DNA of 39,067 nt from Lachnospiraceae bacterium (lineage in GTDB: Bacteria; Bacillota; Clostridia; Lachnospirales; Lachnospiraceae), in the NCBI GenBank assembly GCA_030524635.1, contig JAUNGG010000038.1, positions 1 through 39,067 of the forward strand, in the 5' to 3' direction. The notes below the pieces were generated by a model. That model saw only the letters and a program-made list of their open reading frames with translations. It was not told the origin of the DNA and did not search any database. Of this stretch, positions 1 through 7,306 are shown one piece after another. How positions within the stretch are numbered: position 1 is the first letter of the stretch; each line of letters begins with the position of its first letter. The position numbers were made by a program, and so were the translations under genes.

Positions 1-45
1 TGTTCGGGACTTTCACCCGTTAGAGCGCGCCCATGGCGCGCAAAC
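1..45 (-). mobile_element. 5' end of a group IIC-like (class C) self-splicing intron, cut by window edge
   Basis: Read on the minus strand from 45 to 1, the sequence begins GTTTGCGCGCCATGGGCGC and continues through CTCTAACGGGTGAAAGTCCC and GAACA. This matches, base for base in spacing, the 5' end of domain I of group IIC introns as I remember the Oceanobacillus iheyensis intron (GTGTGCCC...CATGGGTGC...GGGTGAGAGTCCCGAAC). Position 3 is T where the consensus is G. The intron starts three T residues after the base of a perfect hairpin (49-73). Insertion behind a terminator stem is the known target preference of class C introns. The rest, including any maturase/reverse transcriptase, lies outside the window. 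The exact 5' splice point is inferred. Confidence 0.72.
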
Positions 46-73
46 AAACAGGAGATGCTTACAGCATCTCCTG
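46..73 (-). terminator. rho-independent terminator hairpin of the nup operon, intron-interrupted
   Basis: Perfect 11-bp inverted repeat: caggagatgct at 49-59 and its complement at 63-73, with a 3-nt loop. On the minus strand it follows the last nup gene by 65 bases and is followed by only TTT before the putative intron sequence begins. The original U-tract may continue in the 3' exon beyond the intron. Confidence 0.65.
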
Positions 74-138
74 CACACGTTTCATTTCTGCAAAGCAAAT
101 ATTGAAATCTGCGGCCTCCGCAATTGATCTGCCGCAAT

Positions 139-1125
139 TTATCTCTCCTCCCGGAAATAGGACACGCCCAGATGTGCCGGAGGCTGCGTCTCCCGGCTTT
201 CCCGGATGCTGATGATGATCAGTACGATGATGGTCACCACATAGGGAAGCATCTTGAACAGCTCCTGGTCACTCATTCCCAGATTGGGGATATAGTTATA
301 CACGATGAACAATCCGCCGAACAGAATGGAACCCAGAATGCTCACATTCGGTCTCCAGACTGCGAAAATAACAAGGGCGATGGCCAGCCAGCCCCGGTCA
401 CCGAAGCCATTATTGGACCAGACACCGCAGGCATAATCCATAACATAATACAAACCGCCCAGACCTGCGATCACGCTACCGATACAGGTAGCCGCATATT
501 TATAGCGGTTTACATCGATACCGGCTGCATCTGCTGTGGCCGGATTCTCACCTACTGCCCGCAGATGAAGCCCTACTCTGGTCCGGTTCAGCACATAGGA
601 AGTGACCAGCGCCAGCACGATGGCCGTATATGCCAGAAAGCTATAGGAAAAGAATACCTGACCTACTGCGCCAAAATCATTGGCAAAGGGCAGGGTTTTG
701 CGGAAGCAGTTGCTGGTGGCGGTCAGGCTGATGGAAGGCATATCGCTTTTCACCAGCTTGATCAGGGAACCGCCGAAGAAGTTGCCGAAGCCGGTTCCAA
801 AGGTGGTAAGGGCAAGGCCCGTCACATTCTGGTTGGCACGCAGGGTCACCGTCAGAAGAGAATAGATCAGTCCCATAAACAGGGATCCCAGCATGGAAGC
901 CAGAAGTGGGATCAGCACTGCCAGAACCGGATTAATGGCTGAAACATCAGGGAGAGACTGCTCATACAGGAATGCCCCGATTACTCCGCTGATGCCGCCT
1001 ACATACATGATGCCGGGAATTCCAAGGTTTAAATTGCCGGATTTCTCTGTAATGATCTCTCCGGTGGACCCGAATAACAGCGGAATTCCCTGGACAACTG
1101 CACGCTGAATAAAGGATGCTATCAT
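139..1125 (-). CDS. nupQ: nucleoside ABC transporter permease (NupQ/YufQ type)
   Basis: Integral membrane permease, 328 aa, one of the two membrane subunits of a BMP-type ABC importer for nucleosides; it acts in the cytoplasmic membrane. About eight to nine hydrophobic segments are visible, with the family's glycine-rich start (GIPLLFGSTGEIITEKSGNL) and the central block NPATADAAGIDVNRYKY near residues 195-210, which is the coupling region contacting the ATPase. It begins at an ATG preceded by GGGGAG and lies 2 bases after the stop of the sister permease, as the last gene of the operon. In Bacillus subtilis the equivalent set (nupNOPQ) imports guanosine. The purine riboswitch upstream supports a nucleoside substrate, but the exact substrate is inferred. 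Confidence 0.88.
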   Translation of the reverse strand: MIASFIQRAVVQGIPLLFGSTGEIITEKSGNLNLGIPGIMYVGGISGVIGAFLYEQSLPDVSAINPVLAVLIPLLASMLGSLFMGLIYSLLTVTLRANQNVTGLALTTFGTGFGNFFGGSLIKLVKSDMPSISLTATSNCFRKTLPFANDFGAVGQVFFSYSFLAYTAIVLALVTSYVLNRTRVGLHLRAVGENPATADAAGIDVNRYKYAATCIGSVIAGLGGLYYVMDYACGVWSNNGFGDRGWLAIALVIFAVWRPNVSILGSILFGGLFIVYNYIPNLGMSDQELFKMLPYVVTIIVLIIISIRESRETQPPAHLGVSYFREER

Positions 1126-1127
1126 GA

Positions 1128-2231
1128 TTATTTCTCCCCTTTCTTAGAATTATGAACCTTAATGGTATAGTTGATAAAAAACTCGCTGCCGATAATGAAG
1201 AAAATAATGATTCCTGTGAGAATATCCGAAAACGAGTCGTTCAGCCCGAAGGTGGTGGAGATCTCAATGGCTCCCTTCTGGAAGAAAACAAGGAGGAAGG
1301 AGGTCAGGATCATATACAGCGGATTAAACTTGGCCAGCCAGGAAACCATGATTGCCGTAAATCCTCGCCCGGCAGCCGTATCCCTGGTAATGGTATGGTC
1401 GGTTCCGCTGACTAAAAGAAGCCCTGCAATGCCGCAGATGGCGCCGGAAAGGATCAGGGTGCGGATAATGACCTTCTTCACGTCAATTCCTACATACCGG
1501 GCGGTATTTTCGCTCTCTCCTACCACCGCGATCTCATAGCCCTGCTTGCTGCTGCGCAGATAAATGAACATAAACACCGTCAGAGCTGCCACGATCAGAA
1601 TATTCAGCAGATAATCATGTCCGCCTAAAGAGGGCAGCCAGCCGCTCTTGGTTGCGCGGTTGATCACGCCGATCTGGCCGGAGCCCTTGGGCACGGACCA
1701 GATATAGGTATAATAAGATACCAGCTGAATGGCAATATAATTCATCATCAGCGTAAACAGCGTTTCATTGGTCTTCCAGTTAGCCTTGAAAAAGGCAGGG
1801 ATCACAGCCCAGACCGCACCGGCCAGACAGCTGGTGACGATCATCACCAGGTACAGCGCCGGACCAGAAAGCTTTTCCCCAAACAGGATCATGCAGGCGG
1901 CTGTGGCCAGTCCGCCCATCAGCACCTGTCCCTCGGCTCCGATATTCCAGAACCGCATCTTAAAGGCCGGTGTCACCGCCAGCGACACGCAGAGCAGCAT
2001 GGCGGTATTCTGTGCCAGGCTCCAGATCCTCCGCTTGGTGCCGAAGGCTCCATCAAACATTTTTACGTATACACTGATCGGATTCTCTCCGGTAAGCACC
2101 ACAGTCACCAGTGCACATACGATCAGGGCAGCCAAAACTGCAGCGATCCGGATCAGCCAGGACTGCCACCAGGCAAGGGCGTCCCGCTTGGCAATGTGAA
2201 ACTTGGGCTCATGTTTTTTCTTACTGCTCAT
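1128..2231 (-). CDS. nupP: nucleoside ABC transporter permease (NupP/YufP type)
   Basis: Second permease subunit, 367 aa. A charged cytoplasmic N-terminus (MSSKKKHEPKF) is followed by about ten hydrophobic segments. The motif MRFWNIGAEGQVLMGGL (roughly residues 101-117) is characteristic of BPD_transp_2 permeases of the BMP/simple-sugar class. The ENTARYVGIDVKKVI block near residue 245 is the ATPase-coupling loop. I chose the ATG at 2231, with GGGGGGAA eight bases upstream, over the in-frame ATG at 2246, which has no ribosome site of its own. The start overlaps the end of the ATPase gene by 11 bases, suggesting translational coupling. Heterodimer partner of the downstream permease. Confidence 0.88.
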   Translation of the reverse strand: MSSKKKHEPKFHIAKRDALAWWQSWLIRIAAVLAALIVCALVTVVLTGENPISVYVKMFDGAFGTKRRIWSLAQNTAMLLCVSLAVTPAFKMRFWNIGAEGQVLMGGLATAACMILFGEKLSGPALYLVMIVTSCLAGAVWAVIPAFFKANWKTNETLFTLMMNYIAIQLVSYYTYIWSVPKGSGQIGVINRATKSGWLPSLGGHDYLLNILIVAALTVFMFIYLRSSKQGYEIAVVGESENTARYVGIDVKKVIIRTLILSGAICGIAGLLLVSGTDHTITRDTAAGRGFTAIMVSWLAKFNPLYMILTSFLLVFFQKGAIEISTTFGLNDSFSDILTGIIIFFIIGSEFFINYTIKVHNSKKGEK

Positions 2232-3768
2232 GTGTCTTCCCCCCATCTGTCTTTGTCATCAGGATACCGATCTGCTCCTTCGCTGCCGTCCTTCCGTCCA
2301 CCATGCCGGTGACTCTGCCGGAACTGAGAACCATGATCCGGTCACACAGCTCCAGCAGCACATCCAGATCTTCGCCCACGAAGATCACGGCAACTCCAGC
2401 CTGCTTCTGCTGGTTCAGCAGATTGTAGATCAGATAAGAGGAATTAATGTCCAGTCCTCTGGCCGGATAAGCAGCCATCAGCACCGTAGGCGACGAGGCG
2501 ATCTCACGCCCCACCAGCACCTTCTGCACATTGCCTCCCGACAGGCGGCGCACCGGCGTGGACACTCCCGGCGTTACCACATCCAGCTGCTGGATCACAT
2601 GCTCTGCCAGCTCTTTCGGCGGCCTGCGCTTTACAAATACAGATTTGCCGCTGCGGTAGCTGCGCAGCATCATATTGTCGGTGATATCCATATTGCCCAC
2701 CAGACCCATGCCCAGGCGGTCCTCCGGTACGAAGGACAGCCGCACTCCAAGATTCCGGATCTGCAGCGGTGTCTTATCTCTTAAATTGTTCTCCTTCCCG
2801 TCCTCCGGGGCGTAATAAAGGATCTCTCCTTCCTGAAGCTCCAGCAGTCCGGCAATCGCTTCCAGAAGCTCCCTCTGCCCGCTTCCTGCGATACCGGCAA
2901 TGCCCAGGATCTCACCGGAGCGTGCCGTGAAGGATACATCCTTTAACACCTGCACGCCATTCCGGTCCTTGTAGCTTACATTTTTCACTGCCAGGCGATC
3001 CTTAGGCTCCTTTGGCAGGCTTCGCTCAATGTTCAGGGAAATCTTCTTTCCCACCATCATCTCAGTAAGCTCGGACTCGTTGGTCTTTGCCGTTTCCACC
3101 GTTCCGATGTACTCTCCCTTCCGCAGAACCGCCACCCGGTCTGACAGGGAAAGCACCTCGTGGAGCTTATGGGTAATAATAACGATGGCCTTTCCGTCCT
3201 CCCGCATGCGCCGCAGGATATCAAACAGGTTCCGTGTCTCCTGGGGAGTCAGAACAGCGGTAGGCTCATCCAAGATCAGGATATCCGCCCCCCGGTACAG
3301 CACCTTGATGATCTCCACCATCTGCTTTTCCGAAACCGACATTTCATATACCTTCTTCATGGGATCCAAATGAAAGCCGTACTGCTGGCTGATGCTGCGG
3401 ATCCGTTCCGCAGAACGGCGGATGCTGAAGCCCTCCTGCTCCTGAAAGCCCAGCACGATATTCTCGGCAGCAGAAAACACATCCACCAGTTTAAAATGCT
3501 GATGGATCATGCCGATCTTGTAATCAAAGGCATCCTTGGGAGAACTGATCACCGCCTCCTTGCCGTTGATCAGAATCTGCCCTGAATCCGGGAAATAAAT
3601 ACCGGAAATCATATTCATCAGAGTTGTCTTACCGCTTCCGTTTTCCCCCAGTATGGAAAGGATCTCGCCGCGGTTCACACAAAGGCTGATATTCTTATTC
3701 GCAACTACCTTTCCAAAGGTCTTGGTAATATTGCGCAGTTCAATCGCCGCATTTTTTCGTTCCTCCAT
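2221..3768 (-). CDS. nupO: nucleoside ABC transporter ATP-binding protein, two fused ABC domains
   Basis: Cytoplasmic ATPase of the importer, 515 aa with two ABC cassettes. Domain 1 has Walker A GENGSGKT at residues 41-48 and Walker B ILILDEPTAVLTP, but a degenerate signature (MSVSEKQ). Domain 2 has a degenerate Walker A (GIAGSGQREL) and Walker B region (MAAYPARGLD) but a canonical LSGGNVQK signature. This asymmetry is normal for RbsA/MglA/YufO-type ATPases: one composite ATP site is competent and one degenerate. The start at 3768 follows AGGAGG by four bases, a short spacing; the upstream in-frame ATG at 3795 lies at the attenuator and has no site. It follows the BMP gene after a 108-base gap holding a hairpin. 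Confidence 0.9.
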   Translation of the reverse strand: MEERKNAAIELRNITKTFGKVVANKNISLCVNRGEILSILGENGSGKTTLMNMISGIYFPDSGQILINGKEAVISSPKDAFDYKIGMIHQHFKLVDVFSAAENIVLGFQEQEGFSIRRSAERIRSISQQYGFHLDPMKKVYEMSVSEKQMVEIIKVLYRGADILILDEPTAVLTPQETRNLFDILRRMREDGKAIVIITHKLHEVLSLSDRVAVLRKGEYIGTVETAKTNESELTEMMVGKKISLNIERSLPKEPKDRLAVKNVSYKDRNGVQVLKDVSFTARSGEILGIAGIAGSGQRELLEAIAGLLELQEGEILYYAPEDGKENNLRDKTPLQIRNLGVRLSFVPEDRLGMGLVGNMDITDNMMLRSYRSGKSVFVKRRPPKELAEHVIQQLDVVTPGVSTPVRRLSGGNVQKVLVGREIASSPTVLMAAYPARGLDINSSYLIYNLLNQQKQAGVAVIFVGEDLDVLLELCDRIMVLSSGRVTGMVDGRTAAKEQIGILMTKTDGGKTHEQ

Positions 3769-3813
3769 AAATCCTCCTGTGTGCCGATGTGTCATTACAT
3801 GTCTTATAATTTG

Positions 3814-3840
3814 AAAAGGCGGGGCAGTTGATGCCCCGCC
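3814..3840 (-). terminator. intra-operon hairpin/attenuator between BMP and ATPase genes
   Basis: Nine-bp GC-rich stem (ggcggggca at 3818-3826 with its complement at 3832-3840, loop gttga), followed on the minus strand by TTTT. It lies just after the BMP gene. Partial termination or 3'-end protection here would leave the binding protein in excess over the membrane components, a common arrangement in ABC operons. Confidence 0.75.
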
Positions 3841-3876
3841 CGGTTGGGTGAAGTAATAAATTTGAATTTCTAACGA

Positions 3877-5175
3877 TTAGAACATCTCGTTCAGAGTGGT
3901 AATTCCATCAATACGCAGGTCGAAGTATGGAGCGGACCGCATCTCAGACTCATGGAAATATCCGTCAGAAACAACCTCAGTATCTGGTGTGTAAGCCGGA
4001 TCCGTGTCCACATCTGCCATATAGGACTCTACAGCAGCTCCGTCTACGGTAAAGACAGAGGTATCAAACACATGCAGTTCGCCGGAGATCAGCTTCTTCT
4101 CAGCCTCTGCAATGGCATCGGCAGTTCCCTCTGCGGCAGCCTTGTCATTCAGCTCAGACAGAACCACAGAGCCTTCCTCCAGACCCTTGCACCAGTCAGC
4201 AGCGATTGCTTCGCCGTTTGCCACACAGTTCACAATATACTCGAAATATGGCGCCCAGTCGATCTTGGAGGATACGATAAAGGTGTTGGGGCAGGCAGAT
4301 ACGGTGCTTCCGTTGTAGGAAACGTTAGGAACACCAGCGCTCTCACATGCGGTAGGTGCACCCATGGAGTCTGCATGCTGGCTGATTAACTTACAGCCGC
4401 GGCTGATCAGAGTATTGGCAGCTTCCTTCTCAGCCGTCTCATCATACCAGCTTCCAGTAAACTGTACTTCCATGGTAGCGCTTGGGCATACGGATCTTGC
4501 TCCCAGGTAGAAGGAGGTGTAGCCGGAAATAACCTCAGCATATGTATAAGCACCTACATAGCCGATCTTAGCCTCGTCCTCAGTAAACTGGCCGTCAGCG
4601 ATCATCTCATTTAACTTCATGCCTGCTGCGATACCTGCAAGATAGCGTCCCTCATAGATGGAAGCAAATGCATTGTGGAAGTTGTCCAGGCCAGCAGTAT
4701 GTGCAGTAGTTCCGGTTGCATGGCAGAACTGAACCTCCGGGAACTCCTCTGCAGCCTGTGCCATATACTGCTCATGGCCGAAGCTGTCTGCAAACACAAT
4801 GTTGCAGCCACGGTCTGCCAGATCGGCAGCCGCCTCATAACACTCACTGCTCTCCGGGATATTGGTCTTAAAGATCACCTGATCATCGGTCAGGCCAAGA
4901 GCCTCCTTGGCTGCATTAGCAGCGTCAATAAAATTCTTGTCATAGGTAGAGTTCTCATCATGCAGGAAGATAAAACCGATCTTAATGTCAGCAGCCGCTG
5001 CGGTCTCGGCAGCAGTCTCCTCTGCTCCCTCTTCCTTCGTTTCTTCTGCCTTGGCAGCCTCTGTTGCAGCAGCAGTTGTGCTGTCAGAAGAACCGGAAGA
5101 ACATCCGGTCAATGCGCTCATGGACAGAACCGTGGTTGCTGTCAGCGCAAGTGCAAGAAACTTTCTCAACTTCAT
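3877..5175 (-). CDS. nupN: BMP family nucleoside-binding lipoprotein
   Basis: Substrate-binding lipoprotein of the ABC importer, 432 aa, tethered outside the membrane. The signal peptide ends in a lipobox L22-T-G-C25, followed by a Ser/Thr/Ala/Glu-rich linker (about residues 26-62) and the BMP/PnrA fold beginning IKIGFIFLHDENSTYDKNF. The conserved pocket region includes NIVFADSFGHEQYM and the late block LISQHADSMGAPTACESAG. It starts at an ATG with GGAGG eight bases upstream. First gene of the nup operon, about 150 bases after a purine aptamer. PnrA/BmpA relatives bind purine nucleosides; guanosine/inosine is the best guess from context. Confidence 0.9.
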   Translation of the reverse strand: MKLRKFLALALTATTVLSMSALTGCSSGSSDSTTAAATEAAKAEETKEEGAEETAAETAAAADIKIGFIFLHDENSTYDKNFIDAANAAKEALGLTDDQVIFKTNIPESSECYEAAADLADRGCNIVFADSFGHEQYMAQAAEEFPEVQFCHATGTTAHTAGLDNFHNAFASIYEGRYLAGIAAGMKLNEMIADGQFTEDEAKIGYVGAYTYAEVISGYTSFYLGARSVCPSATMEVQFTGSWYDETAEKEAANTLISRGCKLISQHADSMGAPTACESAGVPNVSYNGSTVSACPNTFIVSSKIDWAPYFEYIVNCVANGEAIAADWCKGLEEGSVVLSELNDKAAAEGTADAIAEAEKKLISGELHVFDTSVFTVDGAAVESYMADVDTDPAYTPDTEVVSDGYFHESEMRSAPYFDLRIDGITTLNEMF

Positions 5176-5264
5176 TTTTCATACCTCCGTTTTCATGTAA
5201 TGAAACAGCAGCCGTTTTTTACCTTGCGGTTGCGTGAAACATTACATCTTCTGATACGGCCCAC

Positions 5265-5297
5265 AAAAGAGAAAACAGACTTAATTTCTTAAGCCTG
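5265..5297 (-). terminator. riboswitch expression platform: intrinsic terminator
   Basis: Minus-strand stem CAGGCTTAA / TTAAGTCTG (5289-5297 with 5276-5284, one G-U pair, 4-base loop GAAA), followed by TTTTCTCTTTT (5275-5265). An alternative pairing is visible: GCAGCAGG, which includes the upstream arm, can pair with CCT-GAA-GCTGC in the P3 region of the aptamer (8 pairs around a 3-base bulge). That antiterminator excludes aptamer folding. Ligand binding is therefore predicted to favour termination (an OFF switch). Confidence 0.8.
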
Positions 5298-5322
5298 CTG
5301 CCAATACACGTCTATTTTAGTA

Positions 5323-5386
5323 CCAATAGTCGCAGCTTCAGGCGTGCGGTAGAAACGTTTGGGCCAGACATCCAAACCTATATTGG
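5323..5386 (-). ncRNA. guanine-family purine riboswitch aptamer (variant L2) upstream of the nup operon
   Basis: On the minus strand, CCAATA (5386-5381) pairs with TATTGG (5328-5323) to close P1. Inside are the conserved J2/3 TTTCTACC, P2 GTTTGG/CCAAAC, a P3 beginning CGCA and ending TGCG, an L3 with the CC dinucleotide and an L2 with GG that can form the kissing pairs. The base equivalent to position 74 in GACTAT is C, which specifies guanine-type ligands rather than adenine. L2 appears about two bases longer than the usual seven and P3 seems to carry a bulge, so this is a variant. It sits in the leader of a nucleoside transporter operon, an expected regulon member. Confidence 0.85.
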
Positions 5387-5407
5387 CATAGCATCAATTA
5401 CCCAATT

Positions 5408-5436
5408 ATGGTAACATATCCCCCGGCTAAAGTCAA
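5408..5436 (-). promoter_or_regulatory. promoter of the nup riboswitch leader
   Basis: Minus-strand -35 TTGACT (5436-5431), 17-base spacer, -10 TACCAT (5413-5408), about 22 bases before the P1 stem of the aptamer. Confidence 0.6.
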
Positions 5437-5561
5437 TGAAATTTGGATTGGCCTTTTGTCTTCGCGAAACCATCAACTTTTTCAAGCGACTTTTTTCGAC
5501 AAGATACAACTTTTCTATAATCAAAAAATCAGTGGATGTTCTATCGTACCTAAATTTATCC

Positions 5562-7175
5562 TTAAGTAATGACTTCTACCTGACAGCTATGTTTTTTCAA
5601 TTTTTTGTCATATGCAATACCTACCCCAAGAACCTTTCCTGAATACTCAGGTTCCTCTCCGATTTTTCCCTGGAAACGCAATGTATATTTTTTGTCTTTG
5701 ATCTGTCGAATCGCCTCCTGCGGCGTAGAATCTACCTTCAATTCAAGAATAATTCCAGTTTCATTTTTCCTTCTTGGATAAAAAATAAAATCTACATATC
5801 CAATCCCAGCTTTATCTTCCCTTTCCACACGATAGGTATCTCTTGCTGAAAGATAAATCAAATTCACAACTGCAGTCAAGTCCGTCTCGTTGTTATAATT
5901 AAGCAGCGGGACTTCTGTATTGTGCACAAACTCCAAAATCTCCAGCATCGTACTGGTGTCCCCAGCTAATGTTGCTCTCAGCATCCTTTCCGATTCTTTT
6001 GCCAAACGATACACGTATCCCAAAGATGGTTCTTTTAAAAGCATATCTTCGAATTTATCCATCAATTCTCTGTTAGGAATGTTCACTTTTCCGTCATTGT
6101 AACTTAAAAATCCATATACAACCATGGCAGAAAATATTTCATCCTTCGTCTGGAGACTCATGGATGTTGCTGCATACTCCTGCACTTTTGCATCCACAGC
6201 CTGACCAGCCACCATTCGTGCAAGATCATCCCTTACATCAGCTACATTTTTTTCAATATAATAAAAGATCTCATCATACGGGCCAGAACTTGTCCAATAA
6301 CTTTCAAGATGGTTAAAATGAAGTGCATTTACCACAGATCTGGGATTATATACTCGTTCACCAGAAGCGGTATGATAACCATTATACCACTCCTGCAGTC
6401 CCGCTCTTGTCACAGAAGGGCATGTACAGTTCATCTCGTACCGGTGAAATAATTCATCTACCTCTTCTTCAGTAAATCCAAAATAATCACTAAATGCCGG
6501 CGATTTTGCCATTGTAAATTCTATAAACATATTTAGTTCAGAACCGCTGGAATATTTGGCAATTGGCAAAATTCCTGTCATATACGCCAACGACACATAC
6601 GGCTTATCTTTCAGCAGATTACTTAAAAAGCTGATATAGGACATCTTATCTGCTTCTGTTACAAAATCCCTGTGAAAAATAAAATCCCATTCGTCCAGCA
6701 CAAATATATATTTTGCCCCATCTCCCTTTTCATAAATCTCTTCCAGCACATCCCAAACAGCCTCTCCCTCATCAATTTCACTGTCAGGATAAGCCGCACG
6801 TAAATCCTTCATCAACCGATTCTGAATCCTATCAATATATTGCTGATACGTGTTACAGTCTCTTGGCATCTCATTAAATGAAATATATATTACATCATGT
6901 TGATTGATGTGCCTGCCATAGGCTTTACATCTTGCAATCTCAAGCCTGTTGAAAATCTGACTGCTGCTCTCTCCTTTTCCAAAAAAAGCGCCAATCATAT
7001 TCGCCATAACAGTTTTGCCGAAACGACGTGGTCTGGTAATGCATACATACTGCTTTCCCTGTTCCACAAGAGGAATTAGTTTTGTAATCAGAGATGACTT
7101 ATCAACAAAATACGGACCAGCTGCCTCACTCTGATATAAAGCACAAGGTTTCCTACTGTTTAAATAAAGCCCCAT
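5562..7175 (-). CDS. AAA-ATPase-like / PD-(D/E)XK nuclease superfamily protein (DUF1703 type)
   Basis: A 537-aa protein of the family with an N-terminal AAA-ATPase-like domain and a C-terminal PDDEXK_9 domain. Walker A-like RPRRFGKT is at residues 48-55 and Walker B-like FVLDEWDFIF near residue 160. The nuclease core is D462 in YVDFIFYP and E478-L-K480 in ILELKVD, followed by a Gln in EAIRQI: the D-ExK pattern is intact. The function of this family is not established; members are often multicopy in gut Clostridia and Bacteroidetes. I chose the ATG at 7175, which has GGAG at normal spacing, over an upstream in-frame ATG. The gene is clearly AT-richer than its neighbours, stands alone with its own promoter, and looks acquired. 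Confidence 0.85.
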   Translation of the reverse strand: MGLYLNSRKPCALYQSEAAGPYFVDKSSLITKLIPLVEQGKQYVCITRPRRFGKTVMANMIGAFFGKGESSSQIFNRLEIARCKAYGRHINQHDVIYISFNEMPRDCNTYQQYIDRIQNRLMKDLRAAYPDSEIDEGEAVWDVLEEIYEKGDGAKYIFVLDEWDFIFHRDFVTEADKMSYISFLSNLLKDKPYVSLAYMTGILPIAKYSSGSELNMFIEFTMAKSPAFSDYFGFTEEEVDELFHRYEMNCTCPSVTRAGLQEWYNGYHTASGERVYNPRSVVNALHFNHLESYWTSSGPYDEIFYYIEKNVADVRDDLARMVAGQAVDAKVQEYAATSMSLQTKDEIFSAMVVYGFLSYNDGKVNIPNRELMDKFEDMLLKEPSLGYVYRLAKESERMLRATLAGDTSTMLEILEFVHNTEVPLLNYNNETDLTAVVNLIYLSARDTYRVEREDKAGIGYVDFIFYPRRKNETGIILELKVDSTPQEAIRQIKDKKYTLRFQGKIGEEPEYSGKVLGVGIAYDKKLKKHSCQVEVIT

Positions 7176-7217
7176 GTTTTCACTCCTTTCATCACGCTTC
7201 AGCCTTTCTGATTTAAA

Positions 7218-7261
7218 AATACCTTCGGTGGGCAAATTTCTTTCTGCCCGCTGAAGGTATT
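7218..7261 (-). terminator. terminator of the lysozyme gene
   Basis: Outer stem of nine perfect pairs (aataccttc 7218-7226 with gaaggtatt 7253-7261) and an inner stem GGGCA/TGCCC. On the minus strand it is followed by TTTTTAAAT. It ends transcripts coming from the lysozyme gene, whose stop is at 7307. Confidence 0.75.
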
Positions 7262-7287
7262 ATAAAATGATTTCCCGTATTCGTCAA
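7259..7287 (-). promoter_or_regulatory. promoter for the AAA/PD-(D/E)XK gene, overlapping the lysozyme terminator
   Basis: Minus-strand -35 TTGACG (7287-7282), 17-base spacer, perfect -10 TATAAT (7264-7259). The -10 abuts and partly overlaps the outer terminator arm, so a start about seven bases later would fall at the end of that arm. Transcripts from this promoter would lack most of the 5' arm and escape the hairpin. Confidence 0.7.
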
Positions 7288-7306
7288 TGCGAGTATTCCG
7301 CAGCTA

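Noticed and set aside
124-942. Long open frame on the plus strand over the permease gene
   Set aside because: Antisense shadow of a clear permease; composition is unlike a protein, and no ribosome site or family match is seen.
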